NCBI GenBank assembly: GCA_919902745.1
Contig: CAKKRN010000160.1
Coordinates: 1,544 to 7,286 of the forward strand
Source of the DNA: Syntrophaceae bacterium
Lineage (GTDB): Bacteria > Desulfobacterota > Syntrophia > Syntrophales > UBA5619
Direction: 5' to 3'
DNA: 5,743 nucleotides
Shown: in pieces, positions 1 through 5,743 of the stretch
Position numbering within the stretch: the first letter of the stretch is position 1
Layout of the letters: every line of letters begins with the position of its first letter
Position numbers and translations under genes: made by a program
The notes under the pieces: model-generated
Seen by the model: only the letters and a program-made list of their open reading frames with translations
What the model was told of the DNA's origin: nothing
Database searches by the model: none

Positions 1-2
1 GG

Positions 3-467
3 TGTCCCCTGAACGAAAGATTCGTCAAGATATTGGCCACGGGTTTCGGGAGCGGGCTTGCGCCCCTGGCGCCGGGGACGGTGGGAACACTGGTCGGCAT
101 CCCGCTGTACCTGCTCTTTTCGGTCCTGCCGTGGCCGATCTGGCTGATCACGGTTCTGGCCTTTACCTGTCTTGCCTGGCATGTCGCGGATGAGGCGGAG
201 AGGCTCTTTGGCCGGAAGGACGCGCAGTGCATCGTGATCGACGAGATCGCCGGTCTCCAGTGGACCCTTTTCCTGGTTGCGCCGACGGTTTCCCACGTGG
301 CCATGGGATTTGTGCTGTTCCGGCTGTTCGATATCGTGAAGCCCTTCCCGGCGCGGCTCTTTCAGGAGCGGCTCCCGGGCGGTTGCGGGGTGGTTGCGGA
401 CGATCTGGCGGCGGGCGTCTACGGCAATCTGGCGCTTCAGGTTCTGATCCGGTGGCTGGGGATATGA
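3..467 (+). CDS. pgpA: Phosphatidylglycerophosphatase A (5'-partial)
   Basis: This membrane enzyme removes the phosphate from phosphatidylglycerophosphate to give phosphatidylglycerol, the last step of that phospholipid branch. 154 codons are visible, ending at TGA 465-467. Family signatures, numbered from the first visible codon, are LATGFGSGLAPLAPGTVGTL (11-30), the acidic IVIDEIAG (77-84), FRLFDIVKPFP (106-116) and the C-terminal GVVADDLAAGVYGN (129-142); the acidic residues fit the Mg-dependent active site known for the family. Hydrophobic stretches at about 31-58, 85-108 and 134-152 fit membrane segments. An in-frame TTG at 33 could be taken as the start, but it encodes the Leu of the conserved LATGFGSG block, and the frame stays open to the window edge (CPLNERFVKI). 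The true start is therefore upstream of the window. E. coli PgpA is about 170 residues, so little is missing. A 102-base gap separates it from cinA, so co-transcription with the downstream genes is possible but unproven. Confidence 0.93.
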   Translation, partial: CPLNERFVKILATGFGSGLAPLAPGTVGTLVGIPLYLLFSVLPWPIWLITVLAFTCLAWHVADEAERLFGRKDAQCIVIDEIAGLQWTLFLVAPTVSHVAMGFVLFRLFDIVKPFPARLFQERLPGGCGVVADDLAAGVYGNLALQVLIRWLGI

Positions 468-483
468 AGCGGTAATCGATAAG

Positions 484-496
484 GTCTTGAAAAGAC
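484..496 (+). other. Small hairpin after pgpA
   Basis: GTCTT (484-488) and AAGAC (492-496) can pair around a GAA loop, 16 bases after the pgpA stop. No T-run follows, so it does not look like an intrinsic terminator. It abuts the dispersed palindrome and may be part of that element's flank. Its role is unknown. Confidence 0.35.
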
Positions 497-522
497 TGGA
501 TTCCCGCCTGCGCGGGCATGAC
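496..522 (+). repeat. Dispersed palindromic repeat unit (ATTCCCGC-N4-GCGGG(A/C)AT type)
   Basis: The sequence CTGGATTCCCGCCTGCGCGGGCATGAC contains an imperfect inverted repeat: ATTCCCGC (500-507), a four-base CTGC loop, and GCGGGCAT (512-519), with one mismatch (C517 where A would complete the stem). Read on the minus strand it is the GTCAT-CCCGC-N-GCGGGAAT-CCAG pattern that occurs in many copies between genes of diverse Proteobacteria. Such repeats generate spurious translations like PAQAGIQ and HARAGGNP, and both appear when the minus strand is translated here. The pattern resembles the short inverted repeat dRS3 of Neisseria, though homology is not implied. A single unit is visible, so dispersal in this genome is inferred. 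On RNA it would form a strong stem, but without a U-tract it is not a standard terminator. Confidence 0.7.
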
Positions 523-558
523 AACTTTGGCCGTATGCGGAGAAATAGAGGTCTCTAC

Positions 559-563
559 AGAGG
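559..563 (+). promoter_or_regulatory. Ribosome binding site of cinA
   Basis: AGAGG lies six bases before the ATG at 570. Its spacing supports that start, and the conserved CinA N-terminus (MKIGILTIGNEL) begins there. No convincing -35/-10 or sigma-54 promoter was found by eye in the gap 468-569. Confidence 0.6.
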
Positions 564-569
564 TTTTGC

Positions 570-1829
570 ATGAAAATCGGCATATTGACGATCGGAAACG
601 AGTTGACGAGCGGTCGGATCCAGGATACCAATTCCTCCCTGATTGCCCGCACGATGCAGGAGCAGGGATGGGCGGTCGCGGGGATGATCTCCGTGGGCGA
701 TGACGACGGCGCCATCCGTGACGCGCTCGCGCATCTGCTGGCCCGCGTCGATGCGGTGATCGTGACGGGGGGCCTCGGCCCCACGGCCGACGACATCACG
801 ACGGCGGCCTTGGCCAAGGCGTTCGGCCTGGGGCTGTACAGCGACCCCGCCGTCCTCGCGCATATCCGGCGCCGTTTTGAGAAATTCCGCCTGCCGTGGA
901 CGGAGAACAACGCCAAACAGGCCGTTTTCCCGGAGGGGGCGGAGATCATCCCCAACCCGAATGGGACGGCGGCCGGCTTCGCCCTGCGGCGGGAGGGGCG
1001 GATCGTCGCGGTCATCCCGGGCGTTCCCGCCGAGGCCCGGAGGATGCTTCCCGAGGGGGTGATCCCCCTCCTCCGGAAGGCGTTCCCGGAGGCCGCGCTG
1101 CACGTGGAGACACTCACCTTCAAGCTTTTCGGGCTCCCCGAGGCGGCGGTGGACGAGGCGATGGCCGATGCGGATCTTGCGGGCCTCGGGGTCGGGATCG
1201 GTTTCTACCCGAACTTTCCCGAGAACCACCTTGTCCTGACGGCGCGGGAGTCCTTTGCGGACGCGGCCGGGGAAAAGCTCCGCGAGGCGGGGTCAAGGGT
1301 CGAGGCAAGGCTGGGGAAATATATCTTCGCCAAAGGAGAGGAGTCGCTCGCGGGAAACGTCGCCGGGCGGATGACCGAGCGGAAGCTCACGCTCGCCGTG
1401 GCCGAGTCCTGCACGGGCGGCCTGATCACGGACCGTCTTACCGACATTCCCGGCAGCTCCGCCTTTTTCGAACGCGGCGTCGTGACCTACGGCAACGCGG
1501 CCAAGACCGCCCTGCTCGGCGTTCCGGAGGCGGTGATCCGGGAGTACGGGGCGGTGAGCGCCGAGACGGCGCGCCGGATGGCGGAGGGGGTCCGGAAGTC
1601 GGCGGGAACCGATCTGGGCCTCGCCGTGACCGGTGTAGCCGGTCCCTCCGGCGGGACGGAGGCGAAGCCGGTGGGGACGGTCTTCATCGCGCTCGCCTGC
1701 GGCGAGACGACCGTCTGCCGTCCTTACGCCTTCCGCTGGGAGCGGCGGCGGAACAAGGTCATGGCCTCGCAGGCCGCGCTGCTGATGCTCTGGCGATATC
1801 TGACCGGGGAGTTGCGCGATGACGGCTGA
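570..1829 (+). CDS. cinA: CinA family protein (nucleotide pyrophosphatase / NMN amidohydrolase)
   Basis: A 419-residue cytosolic protein with the usual two-domain CinA layout and length. The N-terminal molybdopterin-binding-like (MoCF/COG1058) domain, about 1-170, shows GNELTSGRIQDTN (9-21), TGGLGPTADD (66-75) and PGVPAEARRM (150-159). In studied relatives this domain hydrolyses ADP-ribose or similar pyrophosphates. A linker domain follows, and the C-terminal PncC-like domain (about 260-412) carries AESCTGG (278-284), VTYGNAAK (305-312) and TGVAGPSGGTEAKPVGTV (354-371), the signature of nicotinamide mononucleotide deamidase. All key motifs are intact, so NAD breakdown-product recycling is a reasonable inference; which of the two activities this copy retains cannot be read from sequence. 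The name comes from competence induction in Gram-positives, where cinA is often co-transcribed with recA; here thpR sits between the two. The ATG at 570 is backed by an AGAGG site. Its last 11 bases overlap thpR, implying translational coupling. Confidence 0.95.
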   Translation: MKIGILTIGNELTSGRIQDTNSSLIARTMQEQGWAVAGMISVGDDDGAIRDALAHLLARVDAVIVTGGLGPTADDITTAALAKAFGLGLYSDPAVLAHIRRRFEKFRLPWTENNAKQAVFPEGAEIIPNPNGTAAGFALRREGRIVAVIPGVPAEARRMLPEGVIPLLRKAFPEAALHVETLTFKLFGLPEAAVDEAMADADLAGLGVGIGFYPNFPENHLVLTARESFADAAGEKLREAGSRVEARLGKYIFAKGEESLAGNVAGRMTERKLTLAVAESCTGGLITDRLTDIPGSSAFFERGVVTYGNAAKTALLGVPEAVIREYGAVSAETARRMAEGVRKSAGTDLGLAVTGVAGPSGGTEAKPVGTVFIALACGETTVCRPYAFRWERRRNKVMASQAALLMLWRYLTGELRDDG

Positions 1830-2412
1830 ACGGACGATCCGGGCCTTTCTGGCGCTCGATCCGCCGGAGGAGATCCTCCGGGAGATCGAGCGGATTCAGG
1901 ACCGGTTGCGGAAACTCATCCGCGGGGATCTCCGCTGGGTCCGGCCGGAGGGGATCCACCTGACCCTGAAATTCTTCGGCGACGTCTCCGAAAATGCGGT
2001 CGTGAACATTTCGGTCGTCGCGGGGCAGGCCGCGGCGGCGGTCGGATCCTTCGAACTCGCGATCGGCGGTACGGGTGTTTTTCCCGACCCGAGCCGGCCC
2101 CGGGTCGTCTGGCTGGGGATGAACGGCGAGGTGGCGCGGCTGGTGACTTTTCAGCAGGGGCTGGAGAGGGCGCTCCGGGAGATCGGCTTTCCGCCCGAGG
2201 AGCGGCCCTTCCGGCCGCATCTCACGCTGGGACGGATCAAATCGCCGAAAGGGCTGACCGGTCTCGCGGAGGCGCTGGAAAAGGAAAAAACGGTTACAGC
2301 GGGACGGTTTACGGCCTCCGGTCTCAGCCTGTTTCAAAGCGAACTGACGCCCCGGGGGGCGGTTTATACGCGGCTTGCAGGGTATCCCTTTGCGGGGCAG
2401 GAGGGGGCGTAG
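1819..2412 (+). CDS. thpR: RNA 2',3'-cyclic phosphodiesterase (2H family, LigT-like)
   Basis: A 197-residue cytosolic protein of the 2H phosphoesterase superfamily, typical in length. The two defining HxTx motifs are present as HLTL at 47-50 (within IHLTLKFFGD) and HLTL at 134-137 (within RPHLTLGRI). The family start (RAFLALDPPEEI, 8-19) and end (LFQSELTPRGAVYTRL, 171-186) also match. Members open 2',3'-cyclic phosphate RNA ends to 2'-phosphate; the E. coli relative can also join tRNA halves in vitro, hence the old name LigT. The in vivo substrate is unclear. The ATG at 1819 lies inside the end of cinA (11-base overlap) and has GGGGAG (1806-1811) seven bases upstream. It ends 66 bases before recA, so the recA message probably includes it or passes through it. 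Catalytic motifs are complete; nothing suggests decay. Confidence 0.92.
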   Translation: MTAERTIRAFLALDPPEEILREIERIQDRLRKLIRGDLRWVRPEGIHLTLKFFGDVSENAVVNISVVAGQAAAAVGSFELAIGGTGVFPDPSRPRVVWLGMNGEVARLVTFQQGLERALREIGFPPEERPFRPHLTLGRIKSPKGLTGLAEALEKEKTVTAGRFTASGLSLFQSELTPRGAVYTRLAGYPFAGQEGA

Positions 2413-2466
2413 GGCCGAAACGTGAGGGCAAAATCCAAACAACAGCACGAACCGGGGAGAGGGACG

Positions 2467-2475
2467 AAGGAGGTG
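2467..2475 (+). promoter_or_regulatory. Strong Shine-Dalgarno of recA, fixing its start
   Basis: AAGGAGGTG is a near-perfect complement of the 16S rRNA 3' end. Its GGAGG core (2469-2473) lies five bases before ATG 2479. An alternative in-frame GTG at 2422 would make a 19-residue extension ([19 protein letters not shown]) that reads through this site and matches nothing in RecA. The ATG at 2479 is therefore the start. Confidence 0.85.
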
Positions 2476-2478
2476 TCT

Positions 2479-3513
2479 ATGGGAACGGATACGGAAAGGG
2501 CAAAGGCGGTTGATCTGGCGATCACGCAGATCGAGAGGCAGTTCGGGAAGGGGGCGATCATGAGGCTGGGCGGCGGGGAGGTGATTTCCGACATCCCCGC
2601 GATCTCCACGGGGTCGATCAGCCTCGACATCGCGCTTGGCATCGGCGGGGTCCCGCGGGGGAGAGTCATCGAGATCTTCGGCCCCGAATCGGGCGGGAAG
2701 ACGACGCTGGCCCTTCATATCGTGGCCGAAGCGCAGAAACTCGGGGGGCTCGCGGCCTTCATCGATGCCGAGCACGCCCTCGACGTCACCTACGCGAGAA
2801 AGATCGGCGTCAACACGGATGACCTCCTCATCTCCCAGCCCGACACGGGGGAGCAGGCGCTCGAGATCTCCGAGACCCTTGTCCGGAGCGGGGCGCTGGA
2901 CGTTCTCGTCGTCGATTCCGTGGCCGCCCTCGTCCCCAAAGCCGAGCTCGAGGGGGAGATGGGGGACGCCCAGATGGGGCTCCAGGCGCGCCTGATGTCG
3001 CAGGCCCTCCGGAAGCTGACGGGGAGCATCAGCAAGTCCAAGACGACCGTGATCTTCATCAACCAGCTTCGGATGAAGATCGGCGTCTTCTTCGGGAATC
3101 CCGAGACGACCACGGGCGGCAACGCGCTCAAGTTCTACGCGACGATGCGTCTCGACATCCGGAAGGTGAGCGCGATCAAGCTGGGCCAGGACGTGCTCGG
3201 CTTCCGCACCCGGGTGAAGGTCGTCAAGAACAAGGTCGCCCCCCCCTTCCGGGAGACGGAATTTGATATCATCTTCGGCGAAGGGATCTCGAAGGAGGGC
3301 GATGTCCTCGACCTGGCGGCCGACAAAGGGATCATCGAGAAGAGCGGCGCCTGGTACTCCTACAAGGGGGAGCGCCTCGGCCAGGGACGGGACAACACCC
3401 GAACATTCCTGAAGGAAAACGTGGAGATCCTGGCGCAGGTCGAGGCGGAGGTCCGCGAGAAGCTGGGTCTGAAGCCGAAGGCCGCTGCCGTTGTGAAGGA
3501 AGAACCGAAATAG
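2479..3513 (+). CDS. recA: Recombinase A
   Basis: A 344-residue RecA, normal in length. It forms ATP-dependent filaments on single-stranded DNA, drives strand exchange, and in SOS-competent bacteria stimulates LexA self-cleavage. From the ATG at 2479: N-terminal helix [21 protein letters not shown] (10-30); Walker [10 protein letters not shown] (68-76), with Gly where E. coli has the second Ser; DAEHALD (96-102) with the catalytic Glu98; Walker B VLVVDS with Asp146; loop L1 region [14 protein letters not shown] (158-171); [10 protein letters not shown] then loop L2 in [17 protein letters not shown] (204-220). The C-terminal domain is intact ([14 protein letters not shown], 267-280). The tail after about 331 is short and mixed ([13 protein letters not shown]), less acidic than that of E. 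coli. No intein interrupts it. A GTG at 2422 is an unlikely alternative start. No LexA operator is recognisable in the 66 bases upstream. recX follows after three bases. Confidence 0.98.
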   Translation: MGTDTERAKAVDLAITQIERQFGKGAIMRLGGGEVISDIPAISTGSISLDIALGIGGVPRGRVIEIFGPESGGKTTLALHIVAEAQKLGGLAAFIDAEHALDVTYARKIGVNTDDLLISQPDTGEQALEISETLVRSGALDVLVVDSVAALVPKAELEGEMGDAQMGLQARLMSQALRKLTGSISKSKTTVIFINQLRMKIGVFFGNPETTTGGNALKFYATMRLDIRKVSAIKLGQDVLGFRTRVKVVKNKVAPPFRETEFDIIFGEGISKEGDVLDLAADKGIIEKSGAWYSYKGERLGQGRDNTRTFLKENVEILAQVEAEVREKLGLKPKAAAVVKEEPK

Positions 3514-3516
3514 GAT

Positions 3517-4017
3517 ATGAACGAGGACCGCGAGTACGGCCGGGCCGAAGCGAAGGCCTTCCGCCTGCTGACCCTCCGGGCGCACAGCGAAAAGGAGTTG
3601 CGTGCAAAACTGCGGGCGGGCGGTTTCGCGGATGTGGTTATCGAGCGGGTGATCCGGCGGTGCCGGGAGCTCGGCTACCTGAACGATGAGGCCTTTGCGA
3701 GGCAACGGGCGCGGATGCTTGCGGTGAGCCGCCTCGCGGGAGACCGGCGGATCGCCTTTGATCTCCGGGAGCGGGGGATCGACGCGGGGCTCTCTGCGCG
3801 GGTGATCGCAGAGGTCCGCGGGGAGCTCGACGAGGAGGAGGCGGCAAAACGGCTGCTCCGGAAGAAGATCCGGGGACGGCCGGTCGCCGCGCTGAACGAA
3901 CGGGAAAAGGCCGGATTGGCCAGAAATCTGATGGGGAAGGGGTTCCCCACCGGACTCATCTTGAAGATACTGAAAAAAACAGAGGAGGAAGGGCTCCATG
4001 ACGATGACGGGGAGTGA
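3517..4017 (+). CDS. recX: Regulatory protein RecX
   Basis: A 166-residue RecX, near the family's usual size. RecX binds in the groove of RecA filaments and usually limits their growth and activity. The protein is almost wholly helical and charged, as expected for its tandem three-helix repeats. The first repeat shows AFRLLTLRAHSEKELRAKL (14-32), followed by VIERVIRRCRELGYLNDEAFARQRAR (41-66), the best-conserved part of the family. Further repeats include SRLAGDRRIAFDLRERGI (71-88) and EEEAAKRLLRKKI (106-118). It starts three bases after the recA stop. The nearest purine-rich site, AAGGAAG (3496-3502), lies 14 bases from the ATG, so translation probably depends on ribosomes finishing recA, which would keep RecX below RecA. 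The last 20 bases overlap alaS. An A7 run (3973-3979) sits 12 codons before the stop. The sequence is otherwise unremarkable. Confidence 0.93.
   Translation: MNEDREYGRAEAKAFRLLTLRAHSEKELRAKLRAGGFADVVIERVIRRCRELGYLNDEAFARQRARMLAVSRLAGDRRIAFDLRERGIDAGLSARVIAEVRGELDEEEAAKRLLRKKIRGRPVAALNEREKAGLARNLMGKGFPTGLILKILKKTEEEGLHDDDGE
3983..3988 (+). promoter_or_regulatory. Ribosome binding site of alaS inside recX
   Basis: AGGAGG lies within the final codons of recX, nine bases before ATG 3998. A second in-frame ATG at 4004 would be 15 bases away, so 3998 is preferred. Confidence 0.75.
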
Positions 4018-5743
4018 GATCCGGGAGAGTTTTCTGAAATTTTTCGAAGGGAAGGGGCATGCGCGGATTGCCAGTTCCCCTCTCGTTCCCAAGGACGACC
4101 CGACACTCCTTTTCACCAACGCCGGAATGGTGCAGTTCAAAAACTGTTTTTTAGGGCTGGAGGACCGGGGCTACCACCGGGCGGCGACCTCGCAGAAGTG
4201 CGTCCGGGCAGGCGGGAAGCACAACGACCTGGAAAACGTCGGCGTCACGGCGCGCCACCACACCTTCTTCGAGATGCTGGGAAACTTCTCCTTCGGGGAT
4301 TACTTCAAGCAGGAGGCGATCGCCTGGTCATGGGAGTACCTCACCGAGGTTATGGGACTGTCCAGGGAGAAACTCTGGATCACGATTTATCGGGACGACG
4401 ACGAGGCCTTCCGGATCTGGCATGACGGGATGGGGGTCCCGGCGGAGCGGATCGTCCGGATGGGGGAGAAGAGCAACTTCTGGATGATGGGGGAGACCGG
4501 TCCCTGCGGTCCCTGCTCCGAGATCCTCTTCGACCAGGGGGATGGGACGGGTTGCGGAAGCCCGGCGTGCGACGTGAACTGCGAATGCGACCGGCACCTC
4601 GAGATCTGGAACCTCGTCTTCACCCAGTTCGACCGCGACGCCGCCGGGAAGCTGAATCCGCTGCCGAAGCCGAACATCGACACGGGGATGGGCCTCGAGC
4701 GCTTGGCCGCCGTCGTCCAGGGGGTGACCAGCAACTACGCGTCCGATCTCTTCACCGGGATCATCCGCTTCATCGAAGAGATCAGCGGCCGGACCTACGG
4801 GAAAAACGGGGAGGACGACATTTCGATCCGCGTCATCGCCGACCACAGCCGCGCCGTGGCCTTCCTGATCGGCGACGGCGTCCTCCCGAGCAACGAGGGG
4901 CGCGGCTATGTCCTCCGGCGGATCCTCCGGAGGGCGGCGCGCCACGGGAAACTCCTCGGCATGAACCGGCCCTTCCTCCATGAGGTGTGCGGGGTCGTGA
5001 TCAACGAAATGAAGGGGGCCTACCCGGACCTGGTCGACAAGGCCGCCTACATCCGGAAGGTCGTGGAGAGCGAGGAGCACCGTTTCATCGAGACCCTCGA
5101 CGCCGGCCTCCGGATCCTTCAGGAGGAGGTGGCCGTTCTGAAAGAAACCGGCGGGGAGGTGATTCCCGGTGACATCGTTTTCAAGCTCTACGACACCTTC
5201 GGTTTTCCGACGGACCTCACGGCGGATATCGTCCGCAAGGACAGCCTTGCCCTCGACATGGAGGGCTTCGAGAAGGCGATGGCCGCCCAGCGGGAGAAGG
5301 CGCGCGAATCCTGGAAGGGGAGCGGGCAGGAGACGATCTCCGAGGTTTACCGCCGTCTATCCATTGATGGGATCGCGACGATGTTCACGGGCCATGAAGG
5401 GGTGACGGAGGACCGCTCGCGCGTGGCCGCGCTGCTGACACAGGGCCGGCCGGTAACGGAGATTGGAGAGGGGGAGGAGGCAGAGGTCATTGTTTCCAAA
5501 ACCCCGTTTTACGGGGAGATCGGCGGCCAGGTCGGCGACACCGGCGTGATTGAGGGCGACGGCTTTCATTTCGAGGTCACGGATACGAAGCGGCCTCTCG
5601 ACAACCTGATCAGCCATCTCGGCCGTATGAAAAAGGGGAAGCTTCGGATGGGGGATGAGATTCTCCTGAAGGTGGATAACGAAACCCGGCGGGCGACGGA
5701 GGCCAATCATTCGGGGACGCATCTTCTCCAGGCCGCGCTGAAG
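3998..5743 (+). CDS. alaS: Alanine--tRNA ligase (3'-partial)
   Basis: A class II synthetase that charges tRNA-Ala and edits mischarged Ser and Gly. 582 codons run without a stop to the last base; the family is usually about 870-880 residues, so roughly a third lies beyond the window. Catalytic core: LFTNAGMVQFKNCFLG (38-53), TSQKCVRAGGKHNDLENVG (64-82), TFFEMLGNFSFGDYFK (89-104), GETGPCGPCSEI (165-176) and motif 3 DTGMGLERLAAV (228-239). The tRNA-recognition part has RVIADHSRAVAFLIGDG (278-294) and NEGRGYVLRRILRRAARHG (299-317). The editing domain begins with TPFYGEIGGQVGDTG (502-516) and has the first metal-binding pair of HxxxH, His571 and His575 (HSGTH). The remaining editing residues and the C-Ala domain are not visible. 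A Cys-rich insertion at 186-197 is discussed in the findings. The ATG at 3998 follows AGGAGG and overlaps recX by 20 bases, pointing to coupled expression. A second ATG at 4004 is possible but less well placed. Confidence 0.97.
   Translation, partial: MTMTGSEIRESFLKFFEGKGHARIASSPLVPKDDPTLLFTNAGMVQFKNCFLGLEDRGYHRAATSQKCVRAGGKHNDLENVGVTARHHTFFEMLGNFSFGDYFKQEAIAWSWEYLTEVMGLSREKLWITIYRDDDEAFRIWHDGMGVPAERIVRMGEKSNFWMMGETGPCGPCSEILFDQGDGTGCGSPACDVNCECDRHLEIWNLVFTQFDRDAAGKLNPLPKPNIDTGMGLERLAAVVQGVTSNYASDLFTGIIRFIEEISGRTYGKNGEDDISIRVIADHSRAVAFLIGDGVLPSNEGRGYVLRRILRRAARHGKLLGMNRPFLHEVCGVVINEMKGAYPDLVDKAAYIRKVVESEEHRFIETLDAGLRILQEEVAVLKETGGEVIPGDIVFKLYDTFGFPTDLTADIVRKDSLALDMEGFEKAMAAQREKARESWKGSGQETISEVYRRLSIDGIATMFTGHEGVTEDRSRVAALLTQGRPVTEIGEGEEAEVIVSKTPFYGEIGGQVGDTGVIEGDGFHFEVTDTKRPLDNLISHLGRMKKGKLRMGDEILLKVDNETRRATEANHSGTHLLQAALK

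Noticed and set aside
33..467. TTG at 33 as the start of pgpA
   Set aside because: It encodes the Leu in the conserved LATGFGSGLAP block, and the frame is open upstream to the window edge, so the gene is 5'-truncated by the window.
484..522. Intrinsic terminator after pgpA
   Set aside because: Neither the small hairpin nor the palindrome is followed by a T-run.
527..540. Possible sigma-54 promoter (TTGGCC...TGC) before cinA
   Set aside because: The GG and GC elements are too close together for a -24/-12 promoter.
437..1229. Minus-strand open frames of 224 and 228 codons over cinA
   Set aside because: They lie opposite an intact cinA, have low-complexity Arg/Pro/Ala composition, and one contains the translated palindrome (CHARAGGNPVFS).
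896..1822. 308-codon plus-strand frame inside cinA
   Set aside because: It is a Gly/Arg-rich out-of-frame reading of cinA, whose own frame carries all family motifs.
2422..2478. GTG at 2422 as the start of recA (19-residue extension)
   Set aside because: The extension spans the near-perfect Shine-Dalgarno at 2467-2475 and has no counterpart in RecA; ATG 2479 has ideal spacing.
4328..5080. 250-codon minus-strand frame over alaS
   Set aside because: It is opposite the conserved AlaRS catalytic core, which is intact in the plus frame; no motif or ribosome site supports it.

Overview
The window is GC-rich bacterial chromosome, and every gene in it lies on the + strand. The order is pgpA (5' end cut off by the window), cinA, thpR, recA, recX, alaS (3' end cut off). 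All six belong to well-known housekeeping families. The pgpA-cinA-thpR-recA-recX-alaS order, the GC-rich codon use and the Cys-rich AlaRS insertion suggest a member of the former Deltaproteobacteria (Desulfobacterota, perhaps Syntrophales-like). This placement is an inference from gene order and sequence style; no search was run.

Layout. Bases 3-467 hold the C-terminal 154 codons of PgpA. A 102-base gap (468-569) follows and is the only intergenic stretch with visible structure: a small hairpin, an imperfect palindrome of the widely dispersed ATTCCCGC...GCGGGAAT type, and the cinA ribosome binding site. From cinA (570-1829) onward the genes are packed. thpR overlaps cinA by 11 bases. recA starts 66 bases after thpR, behind an almost ideal Shine-Dalgarno. 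recX starts 3 bases after recA. alaS overlaps recX by 20 bases and stays open to the last base of the window, well short of a full-length AlaRS. This looks like one transcription unit, at least from cinA to alaS.

Functions. PgpA makes phosphatidylglycerol. CinA is a nucleotide and pyridine-nucleotide repair protein. ThpR is a 2H-family RNA phosphoesterase. RecA is the recombinase and RecX its modulator. AlaRS charges tRNA-Ala. The set joins recombination (recA-recX), nucleotide and RNA housekeeping (cinA, thpR) and translation (alaS). cinA beside recA and recA-recX-alaS are recurrent bacterial arrangements.

I found no mobile element, CRISPR array, tRNA or rRNA gene, prophage or toxin-antitoxin module, and no candidate for an undescribed system. 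The second-look items are modest: the dispersed palindrome before cinA, the lack of a recognisable LexA operator before recA, an A7 tract whose one-base slip would fuse RecX to AlaRS, a U_UUU_UUA heptamer in alaS, a four-Cys insertion in AlaRS, and a very long antisense open frame that is probably a composition artefact.
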